Source: Neomicrococcus lactis | Lineage (GTDB): Bacteria > Actinomycetota > Actinomycetes > Actinomycetales > Micrococcaceae | Assembly (NCBI RefSeq): GCF_014200305.1 | Contig: NZ_JACHBL010000002.1 | Coordinates: 1 to 47,125 of the forward strand | DNA length: 47,125 bases | Direction of reading: 5' to 3' | Shown here: piece after piece, positions 31,295-40,219 of the stretch | Layout of the letters: each line of letters opens with the position of its first letter | Position numbering within the stretch: the first letter of the stretch is position 1 | Program-made: the position numbers and the translations under genes | Notes under the pieces: model-generated | Database searches by the model: none | Seen by the model: the letters and a program-made list of their open reading frames with translations, nothing else | Told to the model about the DNA's origin: nothing

Positions 31295-32865
31295 TGAGCA
31301 CCACGAAGCATCACGAGCTCACGCTCACCAAACGAGAAGCAGCACGCCTTGAACGGGCTGCGAAAAAGAACCAGCAAGCCCGCAAGGGTCGATTCTCGCG
31401 GTGGTCGCAGGAAAGCCGGAAGAACCGTGAAGCCCTCGCATCCCGGCCCGGCCCGCGAGGGTGGGCACGTCCAGCCGGTGGTGCGATGAGCCCCTCGGAG
31501 TCGTTGTTCGAGGTACGCGGAACGACCGTTCAGGTGTGTGGCTTGTACCCGTTCGTGGCCGGTTCTGGATTACCGGTGATCGGAGCGCCCCTCGGGTATC
31601 ACCTTCGTCGCCGGTCTTTGGTTTGTGCTGATCCGATCAGCTGGTTTCTGGCCGGCATCATTTCCAACCCGTCTGCGTTCATCCTTGGCCAGCCGGGATT
31701 GGGTAAAACCTCGCTGGTGCACCGATTCATTTCGGTCTCGGCCGCTTGGGGATATATTCCCATGATCTTGGCGGATTCACGTCCGGACTATGTGCTGATG
31801 GCGGAGGCCCTGAACGGGCAGGTGATTTCGTTCTCCCCGGGTAAGGGCCATATCAATCCCATGGATTTGGGGCCGCTGGCCGCATCGTTGTGGGAGATCG
31901 AAGATCCCACCCACCGGGAGCAGGCCATCGGGGAAATGATCGGTCGCCGCCGCTCATTGATCACCGGCCTGACGGCGATGATGCTCGGCCGCGCACTGCG
32001 CCCACATGAATCATCAGTGATCGCTCAATCGTTGGTGAGCTTAGATCCTGACCTCCGGAAACCCCCGTTGATGCACGAGCTGATCTCGTTCATCAAAACT
32101 CGTCCTGATGACTTACGTACGGTCATGATGGCTACCGATGACCGTGACTACGATGAGCGCGTCCGAGACCTCCTCGACGCCCTGATCTCTCTCGGTCCAG
32201 ACGGGGTGTACGGGGATATGTTCTCTAAACCCACCACGGCTCATATTCGCCCTGGCGTCCCCGTCGTCTTCGATATTTCCGGCGTGAATGAGAATGACGC
32301 GATCCTCACCGCTGCAGTGCAATCGTTGTGCTGGAACCTTGGCTCAGCCACGGTATCGGCCGAACAGCATCTTGCGGTGGCTGCTGGCCGGCCACGGCGT
32401 ACCTATCTTTTGGTGATGGACGAGCTCTGGCGCGTACTGCGCGCTTCTGAAGAAATGGTCCACTTCATTGACACCATCACTCGTTTGAATCGCGGCCGTG
32501 GCATAGCCCAAGTCATGGTCACTCACACGATGAACGACCTCAAACTCTCCAGTGCGCACCTGACAGCGACCGCATGGGGGTTCGTTGAACGATCCTCCAT
32601 GGTGTTCCTTGGCGGTCTGGCAAAGGGTGAGATGGGAAACCTGCGCGAAGTGTTCAGTTTGTCCCATGAGGAGATGGAACTGCTGTCGGATTGGACTGCT
32701 GAAGCTGCCGTGGATTACCGCACCGGTAAAGCCGGCCTTCGTCCAGGCGCGGGAAACTTCATCCTTAAAACGGGCAAACAGGCCGGGACGCCGTTTCATA
32801 CAGAACTCACCTCGTATGAGTTCCTGGTATCGGATACGAACCGTGACTGGGAAATGATCAAATGA
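31294..32865 (+). CDS. VirB4/TraC-like conjugation ATPase
   Basis: A 523-residue cytoplasmic ATPase that powers assembly and use of the transfer channel. Walker A is GQPGLGKT at 132-139 and Walker B is TYLLVMDELWRVL near 370. An arginine-containing RGRGIAQVMVTHTMNDL segment follows, as in the HerA/FtsK-type VirB4 group. It lacks the usual VirB4 N-terminal domain, which the preceding SCO6880-like protein seems to provide. It overlaps its neighbours on both sides by one and four bases, so the three are tightly coupled. Confidence 0.9.
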   Translation: MSTTKHHELTLTKREAARLERAAKKNQQARKGRFSRWSQESRKNREALASRPGPRGWARPAGGAMSPSESLFEVRGTTVQVCGLYPFVAGSGLPVIGAPLGYHLRRRSLVCADPISWFLAGIISNPSAFILGQPGLGKTSLVHRFISVSAAWGYIPMILADSRPDYVLMAEALNGQVISFSPGKGHINPMDLGPLAASLWEIEDPTHREQAIGEMIGRRRSLITGLTAMMLGRALRPHESSVIAQSLVSLDPDLRKPPLMHELISFIKTRPDDLRTVMMATDDRDYDERVRDLLDALISLGPDGVYGDMFSKPTTAHIRPGVPVVFDISGVNENDAILTAAVQSLCWNLGSATVSAEQHLAVAAGRPRRTYLLVMDELWRVLRASEEMVHFIDTITRLNRGRGIAQVMVTHTMNDLKLSSAHLTATAWGFVERSSMVFLGGLAKGEMGNLREVFSLSHEEMELLSDWTAEAAVDYRTGKAGLRPGAGNFILKTGKQAGTPFHTELTSYEFLVSDTNRDWEMIK

Positions 32866-34607
32866 CGTTCTTCGGAGATCCACGTGCCGGCCGACGCAGC
32901 CAACCTGGCACTCACGAAGGGCCGTGGATCGTCCTGCTGATTGTCATCACGATCGGACTCGTCTGCGGCTTGTTGTGGGGTCTTGCAGGCGCTCTCGATC
33001 CAGCCACCGTGCAGGCAGCCGGGACGAAGAACCCGGTCGGGATCATCGTTGCCCAGTCCCGCGGCCATGCACCCGTATCCGGCTGGCAGGTGGGACTGAC
33101 CTTGGCAGGATTCCTCATCCTTGCCGGGGTCGGGGTCTTGCTTGTTAACGCTCTGCGCAAGCGGGGCAAGAACCGATCACGGGTCGATCACCTAGCCTCG
33201 AAGATGTCCCGGCCCAAAGACTTCACCTCGCTCATGGAAAAGGCAGCCCAAGAAGATGCCGCCCGGTTACGGGCCGAGAAGGCCGGCCCCGGCGTTCCCC
33301 TAGCGAAACTCGTTGGCAACGGGCAACGGCTCTACGCTTCATGGGAATGGGTACAGATCTGGCTCATGGGACCCCGCGCAGGTAAAACCTCCTGCGTCTG
33401 TGTCCCCCAGATCATTGAGACCAACGGCCCGGTCCTTGCCACCTCGAACAAGCGAGACATCGTGGACCTCACCCGCGGACCACGCTCTTTGAATGGTGTC
33501 GTGTGGGTGCACGACGTCCAAGACATCATCGGCGAGGAGCCCTCCTGGTGGTGGAATCCGCTCAGTTTCGTCGAGAACATGGAAACCGCGGAAACCCTTA
33601 CCGACGTTTTCATCTCCTCAGCCACCGACGCTGGCGCGAAACAAGACGCCTACTTCGAATCCGACGGTAAACGCCTGCTCTCGCACATGCTCTTCGCTGC
33701 CTCTGTGGGTGAGCGGCCGATCACGGACGTCTTCACCTGGGCGCAAGACCCCGAAGACAAAACACCTCGTAACCTGCTCATCGAAGCCGGCTACGAGGAC
33801 CTCGGCTCAGCGCTGGGAAAGATCCAGACACTGACCGAAAAGCAACGAGACGGCGTCTACGGCACGATGCGGCCCTGGGTGAACGTGCTCTCCTACGAAA
33901 ACGTCGTCCCCTGGATCACCCACGATCCAGGTAAGAACCGTCCAGAGTTCAATCACGTGAAATTCGCGAGCTCCACCGACACCCTGTACCTGATCTCTAA
34001 AGAAGGTGCCGGCACTGCTCGCGCCGTCACCGCAGCACTAGCCGTCGCAGTCCTCACCGCAGCCGAGAAAACAGCAGCCCGGCAAGCCGGCGGACGACTC
34101 TCACCACCAATGACAGGTGTCCTTGATGAGGTCGCCAACGTTGTGCGCTGGCGGCAACTACCCGACGTGTACAGCCATTACGGCTCTCGGGGCATCGTCC
34201 TTTCATCCTTCTTTCAAGGATGGGACCAAGGCCTCGAAGCCTTCGGAGAAAAAGGAATGAAAAAACTCTGGTCCGCAGCGAACATTCGCGTCGCCGGATC
34301 AGGCCTCAGCGACAACACGTTCCTGCCGTTTCTGTCTCAGCTTGTAGGTGACTACGACGTTGTCAAGAGATCATCTTCCGCCCAGAAGGGGGGACGTTCT
34401 GTCTCGACCTCGATCCAACGGGAGAAGATCATGGACGTCGCAGACCTCGCCGCACTCCCACGAGGCCGAGGCATCCTCACCAGCTCAGGAATGCCATCAG
34501 CCCTCATTGAGCTAGAACACTTCAGCACCAAAGACTATGGCGAACTATGCAGAATATCTGAGAAATCGTTCCTAGCCGCGGCTCCTAGGCAGCCTGAGGC
34601 TGGTTAA
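32862..34607 (+). CDS. VirD4/TraG-like type IV coupling protein
   Basis: A 581-residue coupling protein that brings the relaxase-DNA complex to the channel. Two N-terminal membrane helices (PWIVLLIVITIGLVCGLLWG; VGLTLAGFLILAGVGVLLV) precede the motor domain. Walker A is GPRAGKTS at 170-177, Walker B is MTGVLDEVANVV near 420, and the TraG-D C-terminal region follows with YGSRGIVLSSFFQGWDQG. The first start overlaps the VirB4-like gene by four bases. It ends the rightward transfer operon. Confidence 0.93.
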   Translation: MTFFGDPRAGRRSQPGTHEGPWIVLLIVITIGLVCGLLWGLAGALDPATVQAAGTKNPVGIIVAQSRGHAPVSGWQVGLTLAGFLILAGVGVLLVNALRKRGKNRSRVDHLASKMSRPKDFTSLMEKAAQEDAARLRAEKAGPGVPLAKLVGNGQRLYASWEWVQIWLMGPRAGKTSCVCVPQIIETNGPVLATSNKRDIVDLTRGPRSLNGVVWVHDVQDIIGEEPSWWWNPLSFVENMETAETLTDVFISSATDAGAKQDAYFESDGKRLLSHMLFAASVGERPITDVFTWAQDPEDKTPRNLLIEAGYEDLGSALGKIQTLTEKQRDGVYGTMRPWVNVLSYENVVPWITHDPGKNRPEFNHVKFASSTDTLYLISKEGAGTARAVTAALAVAVLTAAEKTAARQAGGRLSPPMTGVLDEVANVVRWRQLPDVYSHYGSRGIVLSSFFQGWDQGLEAFGEKGMKKLWSAANIRVAGSGLSDNTFLPFLSQLVGDYDVVKRSSSAQKGGRSVSTSIQREKIMDVADLAALPRGRGILTSSGMPSALIELEHFSTKDYGELCRISEKSFLAAAPRQPEAG

Positions 34608-34780
34608 CTTCAGGGTCAAATAATTTGAGCGGATGTCGTTGATCCGCGATCAGTCGTTACTGCTTGGCGACGGCTTTTGCGAGGTGTGCGAGAGTGACGA
34701 GGTCTATGCCTAGGCCGATCTCTGTTATAGATACGCTGAACAATCTGCTCTTGCTATCAGCTGATGACGGCGTAGCCTAC
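34608..34780. other. Stretch between the coupling protein gene and the ABC transporter terminator
   Basis: About 170 bases without a gene. GCGGAT (34629-34634) and ATCCGC (34642-34647) make a short hairpin 22 bases beyond the coupling protein stop, a possible weak terminator for the transfer operon. Confidence 0.35.
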
Positions 34781-34825
34781 AGTTTCGTGGGGATCGCCAT
34801 TTGTGTTCACGATCCCCACGAAACT
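34781..34825 (-). terminator. Terminator of the ABC transporter gene
   Basis: A perfect 16-bp inverted repeat (34781-34796 with 34810-34825) around a 13-base loop, just outside the stop of the leftward transporter gene. Because it is symmetric it may also stop rightward readthrough from the transfer operon. Confidence 0.75.
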
Positions 34826-34832
34826 ATTGCAG

Positions 34833-37250
34833 CTAATTAGTGGACATGACTCTAGTGAGGAATCTCTTCGTCCGCTCATGCTTTGGGTTGTCAAAGACCT
34901 GCGTCGCAGGACCTTCCTCGACAACCACGCCTTTATCCATGAATACAACCCAGTCTGCAACCTCACGGGCAAATCGCATCTCGTGGGTTACCACAACCAT
35001 CGTCAACCCTTCGGCCGCAAGCTCGCTCATAACTTGCAGCACCTCATCAACAAGCTCGGGATCGAGCGCTGATGTCGGCTCGTCGAAAAGCATGACATCT
35101 GGAGACACAGCTAACGCCCGTGCAATAGCAACTCGCTGCTGCTGTCCACCGGAGAGTTGGTGCGGATACTTGTCTTTGTGCGACTCCATTCCAACTTTGC
35201 GGAGCTGATCCAGAGCATTCTTCTTCATCGCATCCGAAGTCTGCTTGCCCTGGTATTTTGGCGCAAAGGTGATGTTCTCTAGAACTGTCATGTGAGGGAA
35301 TAGGTTAAATTGTTGGAACACCATTCCTATCCGCTCGCGCGTGCGCGCTAGTTCTTTGTCAGAAACCGTCTTGTACTCCCCGGAGCTGGTGGTTTTGTAT
35401 CCCACAGGTTGCCCACGGTAGAGCACTTGTCCAGAATCAATGGACTCCATCGCATTCAGAGTCCGGATCATTGTGGTTTTTCCTGATCCGGATGGGCCGA
35501 TTACGGCTACTACCTCTCCCTTGTGGACCTTTAGATCGACACCTTTAAGGACCTCTGTAGTTCCGAACGACTTACGCTCATCGTTGACCTGAAGAACCAC
35601 TTCACCGGTGTGAGGGGTCGCAGAGCGACGGGATGGAACAGGTATCACATCCGTGTTCAAAGCTGCCGTCTCTGTTACACGGGCTTTGAGACCGCGACGG
35701 CGGAAGTCAAGATGCCGCTCGAGGTATTTGAGCGCCTGGTCAAAAACGGTAACGAGTAGAACATAGTAAATAGCAACAGCGGCGAGCGTTTCTAGAACTT
35801 TGAAATTCTGTGTATATAGACGCTGACCTACGAGAAGAATCTCAGTTAATGAAATGGCAGAGACGAGCGAAGTGAGCTTAATGATGGTGACCAGCTCATT
35901 TCCAAGCGACGGCAGTGCCACACGAAATGCTTGTGGGATGACAATGTGTCGCTGAACTCCACCCCAAGGGATTCCTAGTGCTCTGGCCGCCTCGCCTTGC
36001 CCGCCGGCAACTGCGGAGAGACCTCCGCGATGGATCTCGGAAATGTAAGCAGTCTCTGAGAGAACCAGTGCAATAAGTCCGGCCATAAACGGGGAACCCA
36101 CGAGTGGGCGAAGTTCTGGAATAACCTGCGGCACGTTGTATACAAAAATCAACAGAACTAGAAGCGGCAGGGACCGGAAGAACCATACATAAACATCCAG
36201 TATCTTGCGTAGCCAGCCCTGGCGAGACTGCCGCCCCAGAGCGACTGCCATCCCCAAAATTACCGAGATGCCCCAGGCTAGACCCGAAAGCAAGATAACC
36301 GTAAGAGTGGCGGTCCAGAAATCCTTTTGGGCAAAAAGGCTAAAGAAATATTGCCAGTCAAAACCAAACCCGGATTGGTTTTCCTCAGTGGCAGCTTCAG
36401 TTGTTGTCCCCAATGCTGTAGCAATCTCATCGGCATTCGGTTCGCTGAGGTTGTACTGAGTCAACAATGCTTGATAGGTGCCGTTGGCCTTCATCGACTC
36501 CAGAGCGTCTTTAAGCCGACTCTCCAGCTCAGTGTTTTCCTTAGCAACTGCGAGTCCGACCGGTACCGGAAAGAGAAGGTCTTGGCTTGTAATCGTTAGC
36601 TTTCCTGCAGCACTATCAACTGCCACCTTGGCGACAGCTGCATCAGTTACCTGAGCGTCGACTTGTCCGGAGACCAGGGCTTGGGTCCCTTCAGCATCCG
36701 CAGTGAAGTCGCGGACGTCAATGGCTTCTTTTCCTGCCGTTTTACATTCTGCGCTGGCCTCGCTACGAAGCTGTGTCGCGACTTCTCCGCCCTTGATGAC
36801 TGCTACAGATAGTCCGCAAAGCCCCGTGGAATCTCGCGCGGGGGCCGCGTCTGTCGGCATGACTATTGAATTGCCGGTTGTGAAATAGGGGATGTAATTT
36901 ACTTGCTCAGCTCGCTCAGGAGTGATGTAAAGCGCAGAAGCGATGACATCGAAATGCCCCGATTTCAAGCTTGTTACTAGCTGCTCGAAGCGAGTATCGA
37001 TGAATTCAGGCTGGGTATTCAGTTCACTAGCGATCGCTTTCATAAAATCCGGATCAAATCCCGAGGGAGCGCCGTTTTTCAAATACGCATAAGGAGGATA
37101 GGTCAGGTCTGAGCCGATACGAAGGTTTTCATCATTTGAGGAGGAGGCATAGGCGGCACTTGCAGGAAGAGTAGCAAATAGCAATACGGTCGCTATTAGC
37201 GCCAGTCCTCGAAGCGCGCGGCCCCAAATTGTGGTCCACGTCATTTTCAC
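34833..37250 (-). CDS. Single-chain amino-acid-type ABC importer: binding protein, permease and ATPase fused
   Basis: An 805-residue protein holding all three parts of a polar-amino-acid (PAAT) importer. Residues 1-35 are a signal-anchor ([20 protein letters not shown]). Residues about 42-275 are a family 3 solute-binding domain ([17 protein letters not shown]). Residues about 300-520 are the permease, with the EAA loop [11 protein letters not shown] near 420. Residues about 555-800 are the ATPase: Walker [10 protein letters not shown] around Lys591, LSGGQQQR near 698, [13 protein letters not shown]. These are normally three genes; binding protein-permease fusions are known, but the full triple fusion is uncommon. 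The operator word TTGTTCAACACT lies just before its start and again before the divergent GntR gene. The substrate may be an amino acid or a nitrogen-rich compound used by the DUF1989 protein. Confidence 0.9.
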   Translation of the reverse strand: MKMTWTTIWGRALRGLALIATVLLFATLPASAAYASSSNDENLRIGSDLTYPPYAYLKNGAPSGFDPDFMKAIASELNTQPEFIDTRFEQLVTSLKSGHFDVIASALYITPERAEQVNYIPYFTTGNSIVMPTDAAPARDSTGLCGLSVAVIKGGEVATQLRSEASAECKTAGKEAIDVRDFTADAEGTQALVSGQVDAQVTDAAVAKVAVDSAAGKLTITSQDLLFPVPVGLAVAKENTELESRLKDALESMKANGTYQALLTQYNLSEPNADEIATALGTTTEAATEENQSGFGFDWQYFFSLFAQKDFWTATLTVILLSGLAWGISVILGMAVALGRQSRQGWLRKILDVYVWFFRSLPLLVLLIFVYNVPQVIPELRPLVGSPFMAGLIALVLSETAYISEIHRGGLSAVAGGQGEAARALGIPWGGVQRHIVIPQAFRVALPSLGNELVTIIKLTSLVSAISLTEILLVGQRLYTQNFKVLETLAAVAIYYVLLVTVFDQALKYLERHLDFRRRGLKARVTETAALNTDVIPVPSRRSATPHTGEVVLQVNDERKSFGTTEVLKGVDLKVHKGEVVAVIGPSGSGKTTMIRTLNAMESIDSGQVLYRGQPVGYKTTSSGEYKTVSDKELARTRERIGMVFQQFNLFPHMTVLENITFAPKYQGKQTSDAMKKNALDQLRKVGMESHKDKYPHQLSGGQQQRVAIARALAVSPDVMLFDEPTSALDPELVDEVLQVMSELAAEGLTMVVVTHEMRFAREVADWVVFMDKGVVVEEGPATQVFDNPKHERTKRFLTRVMSTN

Positions 37251-37260
37251 AAACTACAGA

Positions 37261-37287
37261 TTGTTCAACACTTAAGTCAACACTTAA
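37261..37287. promoter_or_regulatory. Likely GntR operator before the ABC importer gene
   Basis: TTGTTCAACACT at 37261-37272 contains the dyad TGTT-C-AACA, close to the TNGTNNNACNA sites of FCD-type GntR regulators. TCAACACTTAA at 37265 is followed by another TCAACACTTAA copy at 37277. The 12-base word recurs at 37379-37390. Confidence 0.6.
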
Positions 37288-37367
37288 ATGAAAGAGTGCG
37301 TAAAAGTCCCTGATAATCCGGGCATACTGCAAGACACTTGCACTCAATACACCCCAACAACGAACCA

Positions 37368-37398
37368 TTGACAAATAATTGTTCAACACTGATATTCT
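37368..37398 (+). promoter_or_regulatory. gntR promoter with embedded operator copy
   Basis: TTGACA (37368-37373) and GATATT (37391-37396, 17-base spacer), or TATTCT two bases later, form a promoter. The operator word TTGTTCAACACT lies between them at 37379-37390, so bound regulator would block polymerase. The presumed GTG start at 37405 is so close that the mRNA would be nearly leaderless. Confidence 0.6.
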
Positions 37399-37404
37399 CG
37401 TTGA

Positions 37405-38115
37405 GTGAATTCCAACTCCAACAATTCGAGCACCGTGGCTCTACCGGCTGCGGAGACAATGAGGGCTGCACTACGACAGAAAATTACCGAGGGCCGCCTC
37501 TCGCCTGGTTCCAGGCTCTTCGATAAAGTGCTTGCCGAAGAGTTCGGAGTTTCCAGAAATACTGCGAGAGATGCACTAAGGCTCCTCACTACAGATGGAC
37601 TGGTGGTTTCCATCCCGAATAGCGGTAGCTCTGTACGCATACTCACGCCTGCAGATATCCGCGATATTTATTCGGCGCGACGGCTTATCGAGACTGGAGC
37701 CATCGCGCAAAGCTCAACTGCCTCGGACGAGCTTTTACAAAAGATCGAAGTTGCCGCCACACAGAGTGAGCAGTATGTGGAGGCGGGCGACTGGAACAAA
37801 GTGGGAACGTCAAGCCTCAGTTTTCACAGAAGTATCGTGCAATTGACTCGTTCACAGTTGGTCGATGAATTTTTCACGACCTTAGCCGCGCAACTTCGTT
37901 TGGCATTTGCATTGATGCCAGACGAAAGCGTGTTCCAAGTTTCTTGGGTGGGACGAGACAGGAACATTGCAAACCTAATCCTGTCAGGACGCCGCGAAGA
38001 AGCGACCTCTCAATTAATTGATTATCTTAACGAATCGGAAGCTCAAATCATCGACGGCGTTCGCAACACTATGCATAGCCGTTCAGTGATGGACGGAGCG
38101 GAAAAGGCATCATGA
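37405..38115 (+). CDS. GntR-family regulator, FCD subfamily
   Basis: A 236-residue regulator. The N-terminal winged helix has MRAALRQKITEGRLSPGSRL, then LAEEFGVSRNTARDALRLL with the recognition helix, and LVVSIPNSGSSVRI as wing. The C-terminal FCD domain is all helical (RRLIETGAIAQ; SLSFHRSIVQLTRSQLVDEFF) and binds a small, often carboxylated, ligand, usually with a metal. The GTG at 37405 lacks a Shine-Dalgarno and fits a leaderless start; an alternative is the ATG at 37459. It divides the ABC importer from the DUF1989 gene, overlaps the latter by four bases, and probably represses both directions through the two TTGTTCAACACT sites. Confidence 0.88.
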   Translation: MNSNSNNSSTVALPAAETMRAALRQKITEGRLSPGSRLFDKVLAEEFGVSRNTARDALRLLTTDGLVVSIPNSGSSVRILTPADIRDIYSARRLIETGAIAQSSTASDELLQKIEVAATQSEQYVEAGDWNKVGTSSLSFHRSIVQLTRSQLVDEFFTTLAAQLRLAFALMPDESVFQVSWVGRDRNIANLILSGRREEATSQLIDYLNESEAQIIDGVRNTMHSRSVMDGAEKAS

Positions 38116-38960
38116 ACAATCAACCAACGGCCAACCTAACCGACGCAGCGTACAAGGGCCCAGCCCTCGAAGTGGATAAAGCCTTCTACAGCAGGATTGC
38201 GAAGACGTTTGACTCTCGCACCCTCGTGGATTCCTTTGAAATTCCGATCCGCTCCGGTAAAGCATGGAAAGTGCCTGCCGGACATGTGTGCCGTCTAATC
38301 ACGGTAGACGGACCGCAAGTTGGGGACCTCAATATATGGAACTTCAACAATCCACGAGAGCGCTTCTGGGCTGCGCGTACGCGCCAGTTGCAGGCTGCTC
38401 ATGTCACTACATTTGACCGACTATGGTCAAATTTGCCTTTCCTTCGACCCCTGGCAACTATCACTGCCGACACCTTAGAGAACTACGGCGTGGACAGTGA
38501 AGGAGGCCGGGTGCACGATACATTGGGAACTCGATGCGACCCTTACGTCAACCGAATGCTCACCGGTGAGGATTTCGACTACCATTGTCACTCGAATTTG
38601 ACACGCGCTGTGATGCCTTTCGGCCTCACAGAATTTGACGTTCACGATGTGCTCAACGTTTTCCAATGCACTGGTCTGAACGACAAAGACCAATACTTTA
38701 TGAAGACTTGCCCTGCAAAGGTTGGAGACTTCTTTGAGCTTTTCGCCGAGCAAGATTTGCTCATGGCGCTTTCCACCTGCCCCGGTGGAGATCTCTCCGT
38801 ACCTCTATGGGGAGAAGGAGCCCACGACCCTATTGAAGTCTGCCGCCCAATTGGTGTCGAAGTATATAAAGTTTCCGAGGACCTGCTAAAAGACTGGAAG
38901 TCCCCTGAGCTTCCAGAATATGCAGGTGCACATGGGTTGAAAGCGCAACGCTGGAGCTAG
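38112..38960 (+). CDS. DUF1989 protein (urea-carboxylase-associated / carboxyguanidine-deiminase-like family)
   Basis: A 282-residue protein of the DUF1989 family. Conserved blocks are IPIRSGKAWKVPAGHVCRL, GPQVGDLNIWNF, DTLGTRCDPYVNRML, YHCHSNLTRAV and LLMALSTCPGGD; several Cys and His residues in them may bind metal. Family members occur beside urea carboxylase and allophanate hydrolase, and two related subunits form carboxyguanidine deiminase in guanidine breakdown. No carboxylase or hydrolase partner is present here and the chain is longer than those small subunits, so a different C-N hydrolase or deiminase activity is possible. Coupling to a GntR regulator and an importer suggests use of an imported amino acid or amidine nitrogen source. 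Confidence 0.82.
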   Translation: MNNQPTANLTDAAYKGPALEVDKAFYSRIAKTFDSRTLVDSFEIPIRSGKAWKVPAGHVCRLITVDGPQVGDLNIWNFNNPRERFWAARTRQLQAAHVTTFDRLWSNLPFLRPLATITADTLENYGVDSEGGRVHDTLGTRCDPYVNRMLTGEDFDYHCHSNLTRAVMPFGLTEFDVHDVLNVFQCTGLNDKDQYFMKTCPAKVGDFFELFAEQDLLMALSTCPGGDLSVPLWGEGAHDPIEVCRPIGVEVYKVSEDLLKDWKSPELPEYAGAHGLKAQRWS

Positions 38961-38972
38961 AACTCCGTGCTC

Positions 38973-39365
38973 CTACTCGTAGAAACCTTCCGGGGCTGGT
39001 TCGCTGGGTAGCGTTGGTGGGACGTCTTCTTTGAGGGGTGGATCGTACGCCCAGAACGGCCCGTCGGGTGCGGTAATGCGATCCATCAGTGGGTAAAGAT
39101 AGTCGCGGAAGTAGACGGCGATGGCGCCGGCTCCGTCCCACCGCATTTTTTCCCAGGTTTCCCAGAGCGTCTCCATGAGAGTTCCGACTTCTTCATACCG
39201 CCACCATTGGGGGTCCCATCGTGTGGTGGCGGGGTTACGTCGGTAGTGCGGTAGCAACCAGTTGTTGACCCATTCTTCGGCGTTTGGAAAGCGAAGCTCG
39301 CGTCGCGGGGTTTCTTCGGCTTCGGGATCGGTGTCGGGTTCTTCGGTGAATGCGTTAGTGCTCAT
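38973..39365 (-). CDS. DUF4913 plasmid protein
   Basis: A 130-residue acidic protein. The tryptophan-rich core (EEWVNNWLLPHYRRN; RWDPQWWRYEEV; LMETLWETWEKMRWDG) matches the DUF4913 pattern of actinobacterial conjugative plasmids. No catalytic motif is evident. Its start overlaps the stop of the upstream coiled-coil gene (ATGA), and the mobC-relaxase-coiled coil-DUF4913 order suggests a relaxosome or transfer accessory. Function unknown. Confidence 0.8.
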   Translation of the reverse strand: MSTNAFTEEPDTDPEAEETPRRELRFPNAEEWVNNWLLPHYRRNPATTRWDPQWWRYEEVGTLMETLWETWEKMRWDGAGAIAVYFRDYLYPLMDRITAPDGPFWAYDPPLKEDVPPTLPSEPAPEGFYE

Positions 39366-40210
39366 CGTCCTCGGCCTGCTTCCTTGCGTCGGCTTTGTCG
39401 TGATTGCAGTCCTGCTCGTCGTGCCGGCCGCCGCGTGGATCCTGTCCGCACTTGCGCCTCGGGATTCTGTGGGAAGTTCGTCGACTGCGTCTCACGGCTA
39501 GCAGCCGCGTCAGCGCCTGCTGTTTCACGCACACGCTCTAATGCCTGGGCCGTGGCCCGGGTGTACGCGCCGGCCGGGGTTAGCTGCGCGGCCTCGGTGG
39601 ATGCGTGTTCCTGGTCTTGTCCGGCCTCGGCTTCATATTCGGCTGCTTGCTCAAGATGAGCCTCTTCTGATTCTTTGGCCTCATCTGCCGCTTCGCGCAG
39701 CTCGCCAACTTCAGCAACTATTTCTGGTTCATTCCGGCCAATAGCGGCGGCGAGGGTTTCGTCAGCCTCAGCATCCAAGTGCTTCTTCGCGAAGTGATCA
39801 TCCAGGGCATCCCGGAGCTCATGATGCTGCTTAGAGATCGCATCCGGGTGATCACGATTCGCATCCTCAACGTTGATGCCAAAGTCGGTTCGCAGCACGT
39901 TCTTCATATGCGCATACGCGGTCTCAGCCTGTGGGTGCTGCCCACGAAGCTGAGCTAGGACCGTGAAGTTATCCGCGATGGATTCTGAGCCGGCGGTGCG
40001 CCAGTACTCGCGTGTGAATACCGTCTGTTGCAAAGCGGCCGCTAGGACTTGGTCGCGCCGAGCGTTCTGTTGATCTTCGCGCTGGCGCTCTGCCTCGCTC
40101 ATCTGTCGGCGACGTTGGTTCATTTCCATCAATTGCATCTGCCCTCCGGTAGCCACGCGTAAGACACGGCCGAGGGATTCTGCGACTTCTGATTCTTCGT
40201 GCGCCTCCAT
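39362..40210 (-). CDS. Acidic coiled-coil protein of the mobilisation operon
   Basis: A 282-residue protein, not recognised. Its N-terminal half is helical and Gln/Glu/Arg-rich (MNQRRRQMSEAERQREDQQN). The middle is a long acidic helix (EVGELREAADEAKESEEAH) likely to form a coiled coil. The C-terminus is basic and Arg-rich, possibly DNA-binding. It directly follows the relaxase, with GGAGGAC ten bases before its ATG, and overlaps the DUF4913 gene. An accessory of DNA processing is the natural guess. Confidence 0.65.
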   Translation of the reverse strand: MEAHEESEVAESLGRVLRVATGGQMQLMEMNQRRRQMSEAERQREDQQNARRDQVLAAALQQTVFTREYWRTAGSESIADNFTVLAQLRGQHPQAETAYAHMKNVLRTDFGINVEDANRDHPDAISKQHHELRDALDDHFAKKHLDAEADETLAAAIGRNEPEIVAEVGELREAADEAKESEEAHLEQAAEYEAEAGQDQEHASTEAAQLTPAGAYTRATAQALERVRETAGADAAASRETQSTNFPQNPEAQVRTGSTRRPARRAGLQSRQSRRKEAGRGR

Positions 40211-40219
40211 GATGTCCTC

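Noticed and set aside
34833-37250. Sequencing or assembly error joining three ABC genes
   Set aside because: The frame is open throughout, linkers between domains are plausible, and no internal ribosome sites or frameshift signs were seen at the junctions. A true fusion is more likely, though it cannot be proved from one sequence.
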